Below, in pieces: positions 30,501-42,559 of a DNA stretch of 64,000 bases; the stretch's first letter is position 1; each line of letters begins with the position of its first letter. Both the position numbers and the translations under genes were made by a program. Origin of the DNA: Taudactylus pleione. Lineage: Eukaryota; Chordata; Amphibia; Anura; Myobatrachidae. The stretch spans positions 8,800,001 to 8,864,000 of the forward strand of contig JAUIMM010000169.1 in assembly GCA_031769625.1 (NCBI GenBank). The letters are read 5' to 3'. Below the pieces are notes generated by a model, which had not been told where the DNA came from, made no database searches, and saw only the letters and a program-made list of their open reading frames with translations.

Positions 30501-30879
30501 GCTGAATTACCTGGGCTGGACTGCAGTGTGTATGCAGAGGTATTAGATGCGGACGGAGAGTTGAATGTACGCCCAACTGCGGAACATATCTTGCATGAAT
30601 TTGCACTGCACATGCTCCACATGATTTACTCATATGACTGGAGAAGGGCGACTGGAGTGTGACAGAGCACGCTCACGTAAGCAAAGTTCAGTGAGGACAT
30701 GTTTATGCAAATGTGGGCTAAGCAAGTGAAAATATGCCTTTTTGGAGGTGTATTCTTTGCACCTATTACAGGACAGGTGCAAGTGTATGCTGATGGTGAT
30801 GACTAGTCTCAAACCAGGTGCATCTGCTACAAAGATGTAGACGCATTTAGATAAGTGTACAGCTCTGCATGTGGGTGAA

Positions 30880-31195
30880 TACACGTTTTGTCTGTGCACA
30901 CTGCAGATGAGCCCTGTTACATTGTTGCCGACCGCGCTACAAACTTGCGCATACATCGTGCCATGCAATTACCAGCGGCTGCATACGCTACGGTACGCTA
31001 TGGCGCGCACTGCGATCGCACCATGCAATCCTATGCGGTTGTGGGTGCAAACGCAACGCATGTAACCGTTCGTGGATGCGCACAATGCGTGGCGCGATTT
31101 ACCGCACAAGCGGCAAAGATGTAACTGGCCACATCTGTACATTTGAACAACATTCATACAATTTAGTTCAAAACTCTGAATCAGACCCTGAACCC
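30880..31195. repeat. Decayed MITE fragment
   Basis: The right part ends CTCTGAATCAGACCCTG, the outer end shared with the 3-bp-duplication MITEs of this window. Short AACGCAACGC and GCGATCGCACCATGCAAT palindromic blocks precede it. No left end recognised. Confidence 0.4.
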
Positions 31196-32731
31196 ATTAA
31201 ATCCTCATCAGAATTGAACAGAACTGCCACCGCGGCTTGCTTCCTGCTGGCCCTGTGGATTCTCTGCCTGTCAGCCGTGCCTGAAACCTACCTGGTCCTG
31301 TGCCTGTCTCGTTGCCCCAAACCTGTATTCCCATTGTGTCTACCCAGCTCAGATTGCTGTTTTTTTCCTGCTGCAGTCCTCTACAATCCACCTCCCAGTG
31401 TCTCACTTGCTGCGGCTGTAGTCCAGACCCAGACCCGTCCTTTAACCCTCAGTGTTACATTGGTAAATAATAGTTGAATGAACAACTAATAAGTACACTT
31501 CACTGACTTTCTTGTTTCCGTATATAGAGCTTCTAGGATTTTGATTGGTCCTCACACACCCTGGTTTTCAGACAGGACTGTGAGACAAATCAAGGAATCC
31601 TGTGAAAACCAACATGTATGTAAAATTTTGCTATTATCTAGTAAAGCAACTTTAATGTATTTTAAGTGCATACGAAAATAAATATATATATTTTTTTGCA
31701 CTTACCGTAAACTACTTTTTTACGATTCCATTGGGTACACTGAACACTTGGGTGTAGGCAGTGGTGTGAGGAGTTTGGCACTTTACAACAAAACTGTCTG
31801 AACTTTGGATCCTCCCCCTATATCCTCACTGATCTGCAGTTATTTTCTAACTTAGCCCAAAAGATGACTGGCAGAGTACAAAATGGAACAGGAAGTAAAA
31901 CAGTGTTCTAAAAGAAATATGGACAGAAACAAACAAGAGAACAGATAGGACAATGGTGTCCAGTGTCCCCCATAGAATCGGAGAAAGGGATTTTACGGTA
32001 AGCACAAAAATCCAATTTTCTCCAACCATTCTCTCTTTTGAGAATCAAAGTGGACAAAAAGATTGTGCGTCTGGCAAAAATCTGCCCTGCGCCGAACATA
32101 GATCCATATTAGCTCTAACTATGTCCAGTGGACAAAGAAATCCCTCCTCATTTCAAGGATTGTCCTGAATAAACTTCAAAACCACTACCTATTGGTTAAT
32201 TTAGAATTTAGAGACCATTTTAGGCTGAAACAAGGATTTGGTCTGAAGAAAATCCCAATCCTGGTGAAAGTCAAGTAAGCGGAATGCCAGAACAGAGCTC
32301 AGAGTTCCAAATTTCTCCTGGCAGAAGCAATAGCCAGAAAAAACATTAAAAAACCTTTTCTCAACTTTCTGTAAGGATTTGAAGAGTTCCTGCTGTAATT
32401 AACAAAGAACAAGTTAAAGTACCAGTACTCCACAGAAGAAAAAAGGGAACATTCAAAAGGTCCTGCAGTTAGGTCTGGACTTCTAGGATCAAGGCCAGGC
32501 ACTTCTGAAAAACACAGATAAGACAGTCTGGAGCTAATAGAATGATTCAAGCCCTTTATACCCTTGGCAGCATAGCTACTGGAGGGACCAGGTAAATTAG
32601 TGAGAGGTTCCAAAGAGCGATCATGGTACCGATGAACAAGGTGCTTGGGTCCCTGGTCCTAGAACAGTATACCGCACCTTGTAGTTCTGCCTGGATGCCA
32701 TCATGTCTATTTCCGGCAACCCACCTGTCCA

Positions 32732-33560
32732 CTAGCAGCTGAAAGACTTCTGAACGGCAGCATCAGAATCCCGGGTGAAGATGGGATAGTTGACTTCCCA
32801 GTAGTCCACCCCAGGAATATAACCAGCTGTGATAACGGGAACATGGTGTTCCACTCTTATAATTCGGCTTGTCTCTCTCATGGCCTGAACACTTCCGGTG
32901 CCCCCATGGTAATTCAAGAATGCCACAGCCAAGGCATGGATTTACATCGGAAATCCCAGAGAAGAGCCTGAGCCAAGGGCCAGAAATACTGCCCTGATCT
33001 CGAGGACATTGATTGGAAGGGCTGATTTCTTCAGCGTCCAATGCCCCTGGAATGTGGATGAAGAATGACCACACCACCTACTTCTGAGTTTGGCATCTGA
33101 ATCTGGCATCTGTGGTCACCAGGATCCAGTTACAGATAATGAATGCTCGCTTCCCTTAGAGATAGTCAGCTTGTGGCCACCATATTAGTGAGAGGATAGT
33201 CTCAGGAGAGAGTCTGGTGCACTGGGACAGATGCAGATGAGACTTCTTCCATTTCAATAGAATTGTCCTTTGAAATTCTCTGGAATGAACCTAGGTAAAA
33301 CTGTACTACCTAGAAAGTGGAAACCTTCTTACATAAGAGTATCAAGCATAAATTGATTCATAACCAATCTGAACATAGCCTTCAGGAATACAAACTTCTC
33401 CTATGCAAGAAAAGCATTCCTAGAACTATCCATTGTGTTAAAACTAGTTTGTATTTGGGAATGTTGATAACCCAACAATGGGAATGCAAAACTCGTTGCA
33501 TCAGTTTTACATGGGCTCAGAGCGATTTTGGGGAAGGAGTCTTGATTAGAAGATTGTCCA
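32732..33560 (-). pseudogene. DIRS-B RT-RNase H, left part
   Basis: Frameshifted minus-strand pieces of the RT-RNase H gene. Near 33560 the frame reads LDNLLIKTPSPKSL where the intact copy has YLDDLLLVAGSPELL, so the catalytic Asp pair is both mutated and cut by the LINE. RNase H remains follow at 32732-33077 in two frames. Non-functional. Confidence 0.75.
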
Positions 33561-34502
33561 AGACAGACACGTTTGTCCGGAGCTCCTGCCTGGGCAATAA
33601 ATCCAGCCTTACCTGCGGAGCCTGGAGGATCATTCTCCATTCTCCCACCGCTTGCTATCCCCAACCTAATCCTGGTAGTGAGGTGCACGGAATCGGAAGG
33701 TGTCTCTTACATCTCCGCGGATTGCAGCCTCCTGACCTGTCAGAAGCCGGGGCCTCGATTTCTGCCGCGAACCGGCGGCGCCTGTAATACGGATCGAGAC
33801 GCGGGATCTCCTTCCCGCTCCTGCCGCATACCTGTGGTGCACTGCAAATCTGACCCCACTGCAGCCTGAAGACAGCCGCTCCTGCGCTCCGCTCTGGTGG
33901 TCAGTGGGTCTTCTGTCGGGACTGCCGTTACCCTCCACTCCTGCTGAGAGCTGGCCACATCAGCTGCACTCCCACACGGACCACTGCGCTATTGCCTTGG
34001 GACTGGCTGCTGCTTATTGCAATTAGTAGTGTGGTGAATCATTGGGGATAAACTGCTTCCATCTGTACAGGCCTATTAATTTAATTTTATTGTGAATCCT
34101 CTACATATAATTTTAATATCTCCCTTTTTGCTCAGGACTGATTTACTGGCCCTGATTTCCTACTTTTGAGGTAACAGCACCATCTTGTGGCCAAAATTAA
34201 TTATATCAGTATTTAATTATTTCAAAGGCCCTATATTTGTCTTATATTTGCCTGTTAATATTACTTAATATTACCGTCTGACGAAATGCCCTGAGCGGCC
34301 GAAACCTCCTCCTCATTCATCAACATCATGATGAAGTCAGTTCCTCTGTTCACACGTTGTTAAGGCCTATGGCTGCATAGGCCGTTTTTTCTGGGGAATG
34401 TGTCCGGCGATCATGTGAGTGCATTTACCTAGTCCAACAGTCTTTATTTCAATACGATTGCATTATTATTTTCCATGTGTTTAATTAATTTTTTTCTGGT
34501 GT
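33561..34502 (+). promoter_or_regulatory. L1-like 5' UTR
   Basis: The first 400 bp are GC-rich with many CpG pairs (for example CTCCGCGGATTGCAGCC and GGATCGAGACGCGGGATCTC), in contrast to the AT-rich DNA around, as in internal promoters of L1 elements. No defined factor sites were identified. Confidence 0.55.
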
Positions 34503-35628
34503 ATGGATTTGAGCCTTTCGCTGGATTCTATGGGCAAAACCAAGAAGGGACCCTCCAAGTTGGATACTCCAAAGCCCTCAAGGTCCTCTCAACAACCAAA
34601 CCTTTGCCAATTCTTGAAGATGCAAGCCTCGCCGCCTGCGGTTCCAGATGCTTTATCTCAACCTTTGTCTCCGGGTTCGCCCTCCTCTCTAGGTTCATCG
34701 CAAGCAGGTGATTCTGTAGGGACAGATCCTTCGGAGGCCCCAGATCTCTCATCCATTATGCGACTTCTTAAAACTTTACCAACTAAACAGGAGTTACCAT
34801 CCAAGCGAGATTTTGAGCTACTTGAAGTTAGGCTTCAAGAGACAGTTCGTAAAGAAGTAGCGACTCTTCAGGCAGACATTTCCCAGCTGTCGAACAGACT
34901 GGTGTCCCTAGAGGAGACTAAAGAAACTATGGGTGACGATCTACAAAGTTTGCGAGATACTATTCATACCCATGCCAGTGGCATGTTTCTTTTACAACAA
35001 AAAATGAATGACCTGGATAATAGGGGGCGCCGAAACAATAAACGGGTTCGCGGTATCCTTGAAGATATTCCCACACAAGGCCTGGACGTGCTGACCAAGA
35101 TCTTCAATTAAATATTGGGTTGTGACCCCAACAAGCTTATGACCTTTGATAGGGCTCATAGGGCTTTAAAACCTCGTGGAGACTCCACTGATAAACCGAG
35201 AGATGTAATCTGTAGATTACATTACTATACCGAAAAGGAGGAGATCCTGCGGAAAATGCGCAATGTGGAAGGAGTAGATTTTAGCGGCAATCGTATTCAA
35301 ATTTTTCAAGATCTCTCTTGGCACACACTTCATCAACGCAGTTTACTGAAGCTCCTAACTGAAGCCCTACGTTCAGGTGAGAGGAAATATAAATGGCTCT
35401 TTCCATTTGGTCTCCAGTCGACTCATAATGGTGTTCCGAGATCCCGCTGACCTCGATACCTTCTGTTCTGTTCTGGGTATACGTACACCTGCTCTACCGG
35501 ATTGGAATGACACCTATATTGTTCCGCAGCCTCAAAAGACTTCACAGGGTGAGGCTTTCCAACCCGTGAGGAGTTCCAGACGCCAACATAGGCAAAGAAA
35601 GCCGTCAATCCTGCCTGATGACACGTGA
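34503..35628 (+). pseudogene. L1-like ORF1 protein (one stop, one frameshift)
   Basis: ORF1p is the RNA-binding chaperone of L1. Here a Ser/Pro-rich N-terminus (the second Met, MGKTKKGPSK, at 34530 may be the true start) is followed by a coiled coil (KRDFELLEVRLQETVRKEV ... LSNRLVSLEETKETM). Next come the RRM core (DLDNRGRRNNKRVRGI, then FDRAHRAL, PRDVICRLHYYTEKEEI) and the C-terminal domain (RIQIFQDLSWHTLHQRS). A TAA at 35109-35111 lies in frame between RRM halves. Near 35435-35446 the frame shifts, and FRDPADLDTFCSVLGI continues in another frame to 35628. Confidence 0.85.
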
Positions 35629-36261
35629 CTGTGAGTTTGTGATACCTTTTTTCTTTTCTCTACCTACAGCGGATATGTTCTTAAAGGACTGCCTGAGTTT
35701 AGCCGTTATCTATCTGGTCACTCTCAGATGCTGTTACAAATGTTAGTCTTATTTTTGTTTTTCTGAGATCTATATGTAAGTTATATGTCCGTTTGGGAAC
35801 TTTCTGACAGGTTCTTATTTACCTGTGGTTCAGTAATCGTATTGATTGTTTTATGCTGTAACATTATTCTAATGTAGTTCAGACTGTTTGTGGTTATTTT
35901 AGCCAATCTTTGTCTCATATTTACTGTCGTTTATATATCTGTTTTGATATGAAAAGAGTCATATATTGTTTAATACTTGACGCTGTCGCTGGCACATATC
36001 CCCAGTGCCCCCTATACCGCAAAAAAAAAAATTCCTAAACATGGAGAGGAAACTTTTTCTTCTTTCCATGTTTATTAGGAGCGGTATTATTTTTCTTGTT
36101 CGGTTTCTACAAAATGTTTTTCTAAATTATTTTCTGTTTTTTTTTCTTCTGTTTGTTTTCTTCTCTCTATCTTTTTACCCTTTCCTTCCCTTTTCCCACC
36201 CGGGTTTCTGCTTTCGTGGATCAGGATTTTTGTTGTTGATGCAGAATTTATTTACAGTGTC

Positions 36262-36768
36262 ATGGGAGAAGTGATATATCTGTCTCTCTGGGATTATACC
36301 TTTTTTTCCCACCCTCAAAATGCCTATTCCAGGATTGATTACATGTTTATGGAACATAAGAACCTTCATATGCTCGAGGATGCAGAGATCGGGAATATTA
36401 CTTGGTCAGACCATGCGCCAATATCACTTTTGATTAAGATTTCTCACCCCCTGCCCATGCTTCGATCTTGGAGGCTTAACAAGCTTCTTCTCCAGGACTC
36501 ATATTGTAGGGAACAGTTGAAGCAGTGTATTATTGAATATCTTTCTATAAATGACAGTCCTGATATGTTTGCTATTACACTGTGGGAAGCTCATAAGTGT
36601 GTTCTGAGGGGTAAGCTGATTCAGTTGGGCTCCTGCATGAAAAAACAGAGGAAGGGACAGAAGTTGATACTTCTGCAGAAGATCCAAGCTCTTGAGACAC
36701 TTCATACTGTAAATCTTCTCTGTCTGGGGACGCCCTTGCAGAACTTACTGAGGCTAGACGTTCTTTAA
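36262..36768 (+). pseudogene. L1-like ORF2, end of endonuclease and linker
   Basis: It contains the last two endonuclease motifs, AYSRIDYMFME and the catalytic-site WSDHAPISLLI, then the linker rich in Lys, Leu and Gln. The first part of the endonuclease (about 200 residues) is absent: 35629-36261 shows only low-complexity T-rich sequence. A frame change near 36690 separates it from the next segment. Confidence 0.8.
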
Positions 36769-36776
36769 ATGAGCTT

Positions 36777-37544
36777 ATGTTAGATAAAATCAAATTAGAT
36801 TATCGTAAATTCAGGAGCCGTTTTTTCCAATGGGGCAATAAGCCCAGTAAGATGTTGGCAAAGGTGCTACGAGCACAACGAGCCTCCACGCATGTGCAGT
36901 CAATAGTGGACGATACTGGACATAAATGCGACCTGACCTCTGAAATTGCGGAGGCTTTCCAGTCTCGATGCTCTAGTTATAGACCCATATCCCTCCTCAA
37001 TGTGGATTTAAAGTTGTTCGTGAAACTTATTGCGAATAGGCTTAAGATCCTATTACCAGCTCTAATTCATACGGACCAGGTGGGATTTGTCTTGGGCCAA
37101 GAAGCCCGGGACAACACTACTAAAATGCTTAATCTCATTCATTCAGCAACCCAGGGTACTACACCTGCGATGCTTTTGTCAACTGATGCTGAAAAGGCTT
37201 TCGATCGCATTAACTGGGGATTTATGCATGGTCTGTTAGAATACATGGGCCTGGGGTCTACCTCTCTATATAGGATTTTGGCGTTATATAGGAGGCTCTC
37301 TGCCAGGATCAAGGTCAATGGAGATTTCTCGAGTCCAGTTCAGATCTCGAATGGTACACGTCAGGGTTGCCCACTGTCTCCGCTGGTGTTTGTATTGTGC
37401 ATGGAGGCTCCGTCGAGAGCCATACGGGCCAACTCTGACATTATGGGTCTGCAGATAGGAAACTTGGATTATAAACTGGCCCTTTTTGCAGATGATCTTT
37501 TAGCTATCATCACCAATCCTGTGGTTTCTCTCCCCAATTTGTGA
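36777..37544 (+). pseudogene. L1-like ORF2 reverse transcriptase core
   Basis: The N-terminal linker FRSRFFQWGNKPSKMLA runs into SSYRPISLLNVDLKLFVK with about 100 residues missing between, indicating an internal deletion around 36960-36975. RT motifs then follow intact: LSTDAEKAFDRINWGFM (catalytic Asp), NGTRQGCPLSPLVFVL and ALFADDLLAII (catalytic Asp pair, about 37480-37505). The frame ends at 37544. Confidence 0.88.
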
Positions 37545-39131
37545 AGGAGTTTCAAACTGTTGGAAAACTGTCTTTTTTTAAAATCAATTTCTCCAAATCA
37601 GTGGCTCTGAATTTGAGTGTCCCTCATAATATTCTCACAGGTCTGCAACAGGCGTTTCCATTTAAGTGGCACCCCTCACATTTGAAATATCTTGGTGTTC
37701 CTTCCTAGAAATCTGTCAAAAGTTCACTCCCTTAATTTTACCCCTCTCCTTGGGAAAATCCGACATGAGCTTTCCTCCTGGTCCTGTAGAGGCGTTTCAT
37801 GGGTGGGGAAGATGAATATTGTCAAAATGAACATTTTGCCTTGCGTACTCTATCTATTGCAGGCTCTTCCGGTATCAATCCCAAATAGTTGGTTCGTGGA
37901 GCGTCATGAGATGGTAAGACTTCGATTCAAACATGATGTTCTGTTTCGGAGGAGGCATTTGGGTGGCTTCCAACTTCCCCATTTTGGTGTTTATTATGAT
38001 GCTGTTATGTTAAGTAGAATATATGATTGGTCAAGGCAAGACTCAGTGAAACAATGGGTATCTATTGAAGGCTCCTTTGAAAAGTGTCCATTAAGTACTT
38101 TGGCGTGACTTTCTAGATTACCTGGGCTCTCACATCCAACCATTGGGCCGACCCTCATGATATGGAGACGTGTTAGGGGCAAGACATATATATCCTCCAT
38201 TTACTCCCCCTTAACTCCACTGTTTGACAATCCCATGTTTCCTCCAGGGACTTCGAAACAGACATTTTCACTTTGGTCAGGAGCAGGCATAACTCGGATT
38301 GGGCAGTTATACGATGCCTCTGGTGTTTTGCTATTTTCTGATGTCCAGGCTAAGTGGTCTCTCCCCAATAATGAGATATGGCGTTACCTCCAGATTAAAC
38401 ATTTACTTATGACAAAAGATTTAATTTTAGCAGGTTCACAGGACTTGACACCATTTGAGGCACTGATGGTGGCTCAGTCCTCTTCCTCTCATATATTATC
38501 AAATATTTTCAAATTTCTAATTGAGAATCTTTTCTCCTCATTACCAAAGTTTACTAAAGGAGGATGATCTTGGCATGGACATCAGTCGTCTATATTTGAA
38601 AAATCTTGGACTAGTTCCACAAATATCCTTACCCTTGAGACCTATTTTAAGGTGATTTCCAGATGGTACAGATGCCCATCCATCTTATCCAAAATGTATT
38701 CTGGGGTGTCGGCCTGTTGCTGGAGATGTGGAACGGATGTGGGAACTCCCCTTCACATATGATGGTCCTGCCCTGTATTGAAGGTGTTTTGGGATGAGGT
38801 GATTTCGTTGAGACAGGAGATATTGGGTTCAGACGTTCCTGATGGACCAGAATTCTGGCTCTTAAATTTACATAAAACACCATTATCTGTATACAAAGAA
38901 TCACTATTGAAGTACCTTAATAGTGCTGCTAAGGCTGTAATACTGGTGCGCTGGAAGTCTACCTCACCCCCGACCCTTGTGGATTGGTTTAAAAGAATTG
39001 AACTATATAGGTCAATGGATGACATTATTATGTCATCGTCCAATAAATTTCATATCTACTCCACTATTTGGTTTAGCTGGTTGGATTTCTGCGAATCTGA
39101 TAAGTATAAATCCTTGACACATGTAACTTAA
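37545..39131 (+). pseudogene. L1-like ORF2 C-terminal part, several frames
   Basis: Successive frames at 37692-38108, 38157-38567 and 38778-39131 carry the RT thumb and C-terminal domain. A Cys-rich motif at about 38705-38775 reads CCWRCGTDVGTPLHI, then a stop, then WSCP. It is the C-x2-C...H...C element near the end of L1 ORF2. The last frame (WKSTSPPTLVDWFKR) is the usual tail. Confidence 0.82.
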
Positions 39132-39434
39132 GTCCCATTTATCTGTTAGGAATAGATATTTAGGATTCAGTCTCCTATGTCCTAGATCCCGGTATTAACC
39201 CCCACCCCCCTTCCTTGCCTAGCCTATCTTCCTCCTTTTTTCCTACCTCTCTTGAATACTTTTGTTTGTTTTGTTTTTCTTCTTATTTCTTTTTTTTTTA
39301 TTAACAATTTTTTATTATAGTACATTATGTTTTTGTATTTTTATTGTAATTATGCTATGGTGTACTGTTTGATATTTTCTGGTGTGCTGTAAAATAAAAA
39401 TTTACTTCCGGAAAAAAAAAAAGAAGAATGTCCA

Positions 39435-39910
39435 CGTACAGGATGGTGGTGACAACCATACATTTTAAGTGGGCAGTCAAGAATGTCATGAGTTTGGTAA
39501 AAAAAATCATGGCGCTGTAAAAAGACCAAAAGGCTTCATATCAAACTAAAATGATGTTCCACAACAGCAAATCTGAGTAGATACTGGTTTCTTAACAAGA
39601 TCTGAACATGAAGGTAGGCGTCCTTGATGTCGATGGATACCATAAATTCTCCCAGTGAGAGGACAATGGAGCCTAGACTGGATTGGAAGAAGAACCAGTT
39701 CAACTCACAAGCTGCAGCCAGCTGTCTGGCAAGCTCAGTCACAGCTAAAGGTAAAGTACTAGGCCAAGCTCGGGAATGCAGACAGACCCTCGGGCAAATG
39801 AGAACTTTGTCTCCCCACCTTACAAGACGCACAGAGAGCACACAGATCAGACCGGGCCTGAGGAAATGTATAAAACACATGCATGAATCATTGCCACATC
39901 TCTCCTATTA
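39435..39910 (-). pseudogene. DIRS-B reverse transcriptase, right part
   Basis: Minus-strand RT: SSLGSIVLSLGEF, then FMVSIDIKDAYLHVQILLRNQYLLRFAVVEHHFSLI, matching the region of DIRS-A around the first catalytic Asp. It continues across the L1 insertion into 33560. Upstream sequence to 39880 is scrambled. Confidence 0.75.
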
Positions 39911-40287
39911 GGAGAATTTCTTAGAATTTACTCCCTGACATTGTGAAAAAGAAAAATTGAGTATTAAATGACAATAGCAAATATTGCTAAAGACAAATAC
40001 TATAATGCTAACACTTCACAAACAAGAGAGTTGCAAGACACATGTTTGTAAATCAAGACAAAGGCAGCACACTAGCTAAAGTGTAATGTAATTGATTTCC
40101 AACTCCTCAGATCATAAGACAGTCTTTTCCTCCCAAGAGGCAGGGTTGGGAAAAAAAACTGTTTACAAAAAAAAAAAGCGTTTTTCTTTTTCTTTAAAAT
40201 ATTTATTATGTTCAAACCAGGTTTTTTTGCATTAATGAAAAAAATCGAATCCTGCTTCTTTATATTTGTACTGTGAACCCTTGCTAT

Positions 40288-41159
40288 GGGCCATATTCAA
40301 TTATGGTTCGAAAAGCCGTTATCGGCGATACTTTATCACCGATGATGTCATTTTCGCAGGTTTGACTTATAGCCGTATTCAATTTTCCAGATTTTTCGCC
40401 AGAGCGAAAAGTCTATGCATTGGGACCAACGAAAAAGTATCACCAATGAATAGGTGGCGAGAACAAGTGCAGAATTGGGGTTTTGGGGTGCAGACTTCCA
40501 AAAACCACCCTGCACCCCTTGGACAGGCCCCAAAAGGTATTCTGTGTCAAATTTAAAAAAAAAAAAAGTACCACAGGACACCCTAAAAATGGTACTTTCA
40601 TTTTGGGGTGAAAAAAAAAAAAGTTTGGGCACAAACTTTTAAACTAGCTAAATAGACTCAGGGGGGGTCCCCATGTATGCCCCAGGTGTTTTCTTGATTG
40701 CAGGTGCCAGCGGCAGGTGGATTTTTCATGATTTTCATAAGTTCACTTTAGCCACTTAAAAATATGCTTGCACCTATTTTCCGGTACCCCAAATTTGATG
40801 GGACTACATATTTTCCCCCCAAAAAGTGGCTAAATGCTATTTTTCACCACTGTCCCAAAGACGCTAATTATCACCTATTGAGACCATTCAAAGACCCCAA
40901 ATACATTTTGCAGGGCTATTCGGGGGTACACACAGTGAACCCCCATGTCAGAGCATCTTTTGGGGGGGTGTCAGGCTGATTTCCCCAAAAATGACAGGAC
41001 TTTTTGCCGATTTTCATTTTCGCCGGGTCCGGTTTTCGCCGAATTGGAATTGAAAACAGGGATAAGCAGGGACAAGCGCGAAAACTTTTAGTCGGCAAAA
41101 CCTCAGATGACGGCGAAAAGTCCGGCAACTGACTTATCGCTCCAAATTGAATATGCCGC
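40288..41159. mobile_element. MITE with GGGCCATATTCAATT ends, duplication TAT
   Basis: The left end GGGCCATATTCAATTATGG pairs with the right end CCAAATTGAATATGCCGC. TAT flanks both sides (40285-40287 and 41160-41162). The 870-bp interior is non-coding, with A-runs and GGGGTG-rich stretches (40480-40980). Same 3-bp duplication habit as the other MITEs here, different end sequence. Confidence 0.78.
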
Positions 41160-41162
41160 TAT

Positions 41163-41680
41163 GTATTAGAAACGTTGATCAACCACATTTTAATGCTTTC
41201 TAACATTAACAATCCACAGTTATTATGATTTTTTAGCTGGCAAGATATCGCATGCAACCACGGAAGTGCGCAAATCGGGCATACACACTACACAATATGC
41301 CTGATTTGTCAATATCGTGCAGGTGTGTACCCAGCATTAGTCTTTCTTCCTTCCACTCATCTCAGTAGGACTTAAGGTTTTGAATTGAAATAAACATTAA
41401 AGAGATTAAACCATGAGGTGTTTCTCTGTGTATTGCCTCTTTAATGTATTGGAGTTGTTTACCCTTTAGGATTGAGAAAGTTAGTTGTGGTTTTCTCCTG
41501 TACTATAGGATTGTTAGGTATGGAGTCTTAGCTGATGCTAGGCTGATACAGTACTGTACCTCTCTGATCTGGTTCACCTTCCCTATTTCTCTGTTGTGTG
41601 TGAATTTACTGTATTGGTTCAGATTTTTTTAAGAAGTCACAGCGCAGTGCCTGTAGTCACAGCATAATAAAAAAAACAGA
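41163..41680. repeat. Dispersed repeat, partner of 53399-53910
   Basis: TTGAATTGAAATAAA, TTAAACCATGAGGTGTTTCT, CTATAGGATTGTTAGG, GTCTTAGCTGATGCTAGG and ATTTACTGTATTGGTTCAG all recur in order at 53399-53910. The 41234-41337 part (ending GTGTGTACCCAGCATTAG) is absent from the other copy and looks like a small inserted MITE. Confidence 0.75.
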
Positions 41681-41779
41681 GTGTTCAAAAAAAATAATAA
41701 TTTGGTTTAAACCAAGGTGTTTTAAACCAGTCAACTCTGCCAAGAGGTGAGAAAGTGTCAGAGCTAAAATGCAATCTGT

Positions 41780-41815
41780 GCTGGAAAATGTATATATATA
41801 TAATATATATAATCT
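41780..41815. repeat. TA-rich microsatellite
   Basis: Alternating TA/AT run about 30 bp long. Confidence 0.7.
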
Positions 41816-42033
41816 AACACAACCATACTAAATAAATAAATGCACTCAAAATAGACAAAATGTACTGAAGGAGTAAACCAGGCGAAAAAAAAGCAAGCCT
41901 TTATTTGCATATAAACCAGTTGCCCATAGCTGGTGTCAAACAGACAATAATGGCTGTAACTCTGAGTATAGGTGATTTGCAGGAACAGCTCCTCCTCATT
42001 GTAAATGCAAATATGAAAACCCTCTATCCTTAA

Positions 42034-42400
42034 GCTGGGTACACACCTGGCCAATGGGTCGGCCGACCCGACGACCTATCTAACGATACTTAGCAATTGT
42101 TTGTGCGAGATGTCTGCCAGCAAAGCTATTTGAATACTACCGCCCACTGGTGACATCATATTCAATGACATCTGCTGCAGACATATCAGGTTGAGGACGG
42201 GTCGGCCATACAGACAGCCAGATGAAATTATATATCTGCTAGATATATTGTCGTCAGCTGTGCTGCTGGGCCGATCAGATATGTCTGTGAACGACGTTGT
42301 TCACTGACATGACATATCGGGTGTACATACCCACCAAAGCACTACAGACATATCGCCCGTTCAATGGAACGGGCGATATATCTATTATTGTGTACCCAGC
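42034..42400. mobile_element. MITE with GCTGGGTACACAC ends
   Basis: The left end GCTGGGTACACACCTGGCC pairs with the right end GTGTACCCAGC. It is flanked by TTAA on the left and TTTA on the right, suggesting a TTA or TTAA-type target that has mutated. Interior non-coding with CGGCCGACCCGACG and GGGCGATATATC palindromic pieces. Confidence 0.7.
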
Positions 42401-42559
42401 TTTACACGGCTCCCTGAGTTCTCACAATGGCTTAATGCGGCTGCCTATGTGGTAGCCACCATTCACCCAGCTCTCCCCCCTGGCGTCAGCGGAGAGTAAC
42501 AACAACTTTGCAGAAAATAATTTCCATCCTAGACAGAAAGCATACTTCTTGGCCACTTC

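Larger units (their letters stand above)
33561..39421 (+). mobile_element. L1-like LINE with 13-bp target-site duplication
   Basis: A 5.9-kb plus-strand non-LTR element: GC-rich 5' UTR (33561-34502), ORF1 (34503-35628), ORF2 remains (36262-39131), 3' UTR and a short poly-A tail at about 39411-39421. AGAAGATTGTCCA (33548-33560) and AGAAGAATGTCCA (39422-39434) are the target duplication (12 of 13 bases). The 5' UTR is kept, so the insertion was probably near full length. Internal deletions have since removed the start of the endonuclease and a segment before the RT core. Confidence 0.88.
31703..39910 (-). mobile_element. Decayed DIRS element split by an L1 insertion (DIRS-B)
   Basis: The left terminal repeat begins near 31703 (CTTACCGTAAACTAC ... 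GGGTACACTGAACACTTGGG). A second inverted block at 31960-32005 (GTGTCCCCCATAGAATCG ... TTTTACGGTAAG) is the internal complementary region. Minus-strand fragments: YR core at about 32300-32400 (FLAIASARRNLEL), the MMASRQNYK block near 32690-32715, RNase H at 32732-33077 (VAFLNYHGGTGS, YIPGVDYWE), RT left part ending at 33560 and RT right part at 39536-39880 (FMVSIDIKDAYLHVQILL). The gag end and right terminal repeat were not found. All frames are broken. The 33561-39421 segment is a later L1 insertion. Confidence 0.82.

Noticed and set aside
35629..36261. Complete L1 endonuclease
   Set aside because: Only the last two motifs are found (36262 onward). This stretch is T-rich and low in complexity, with no endonuclease motifs.
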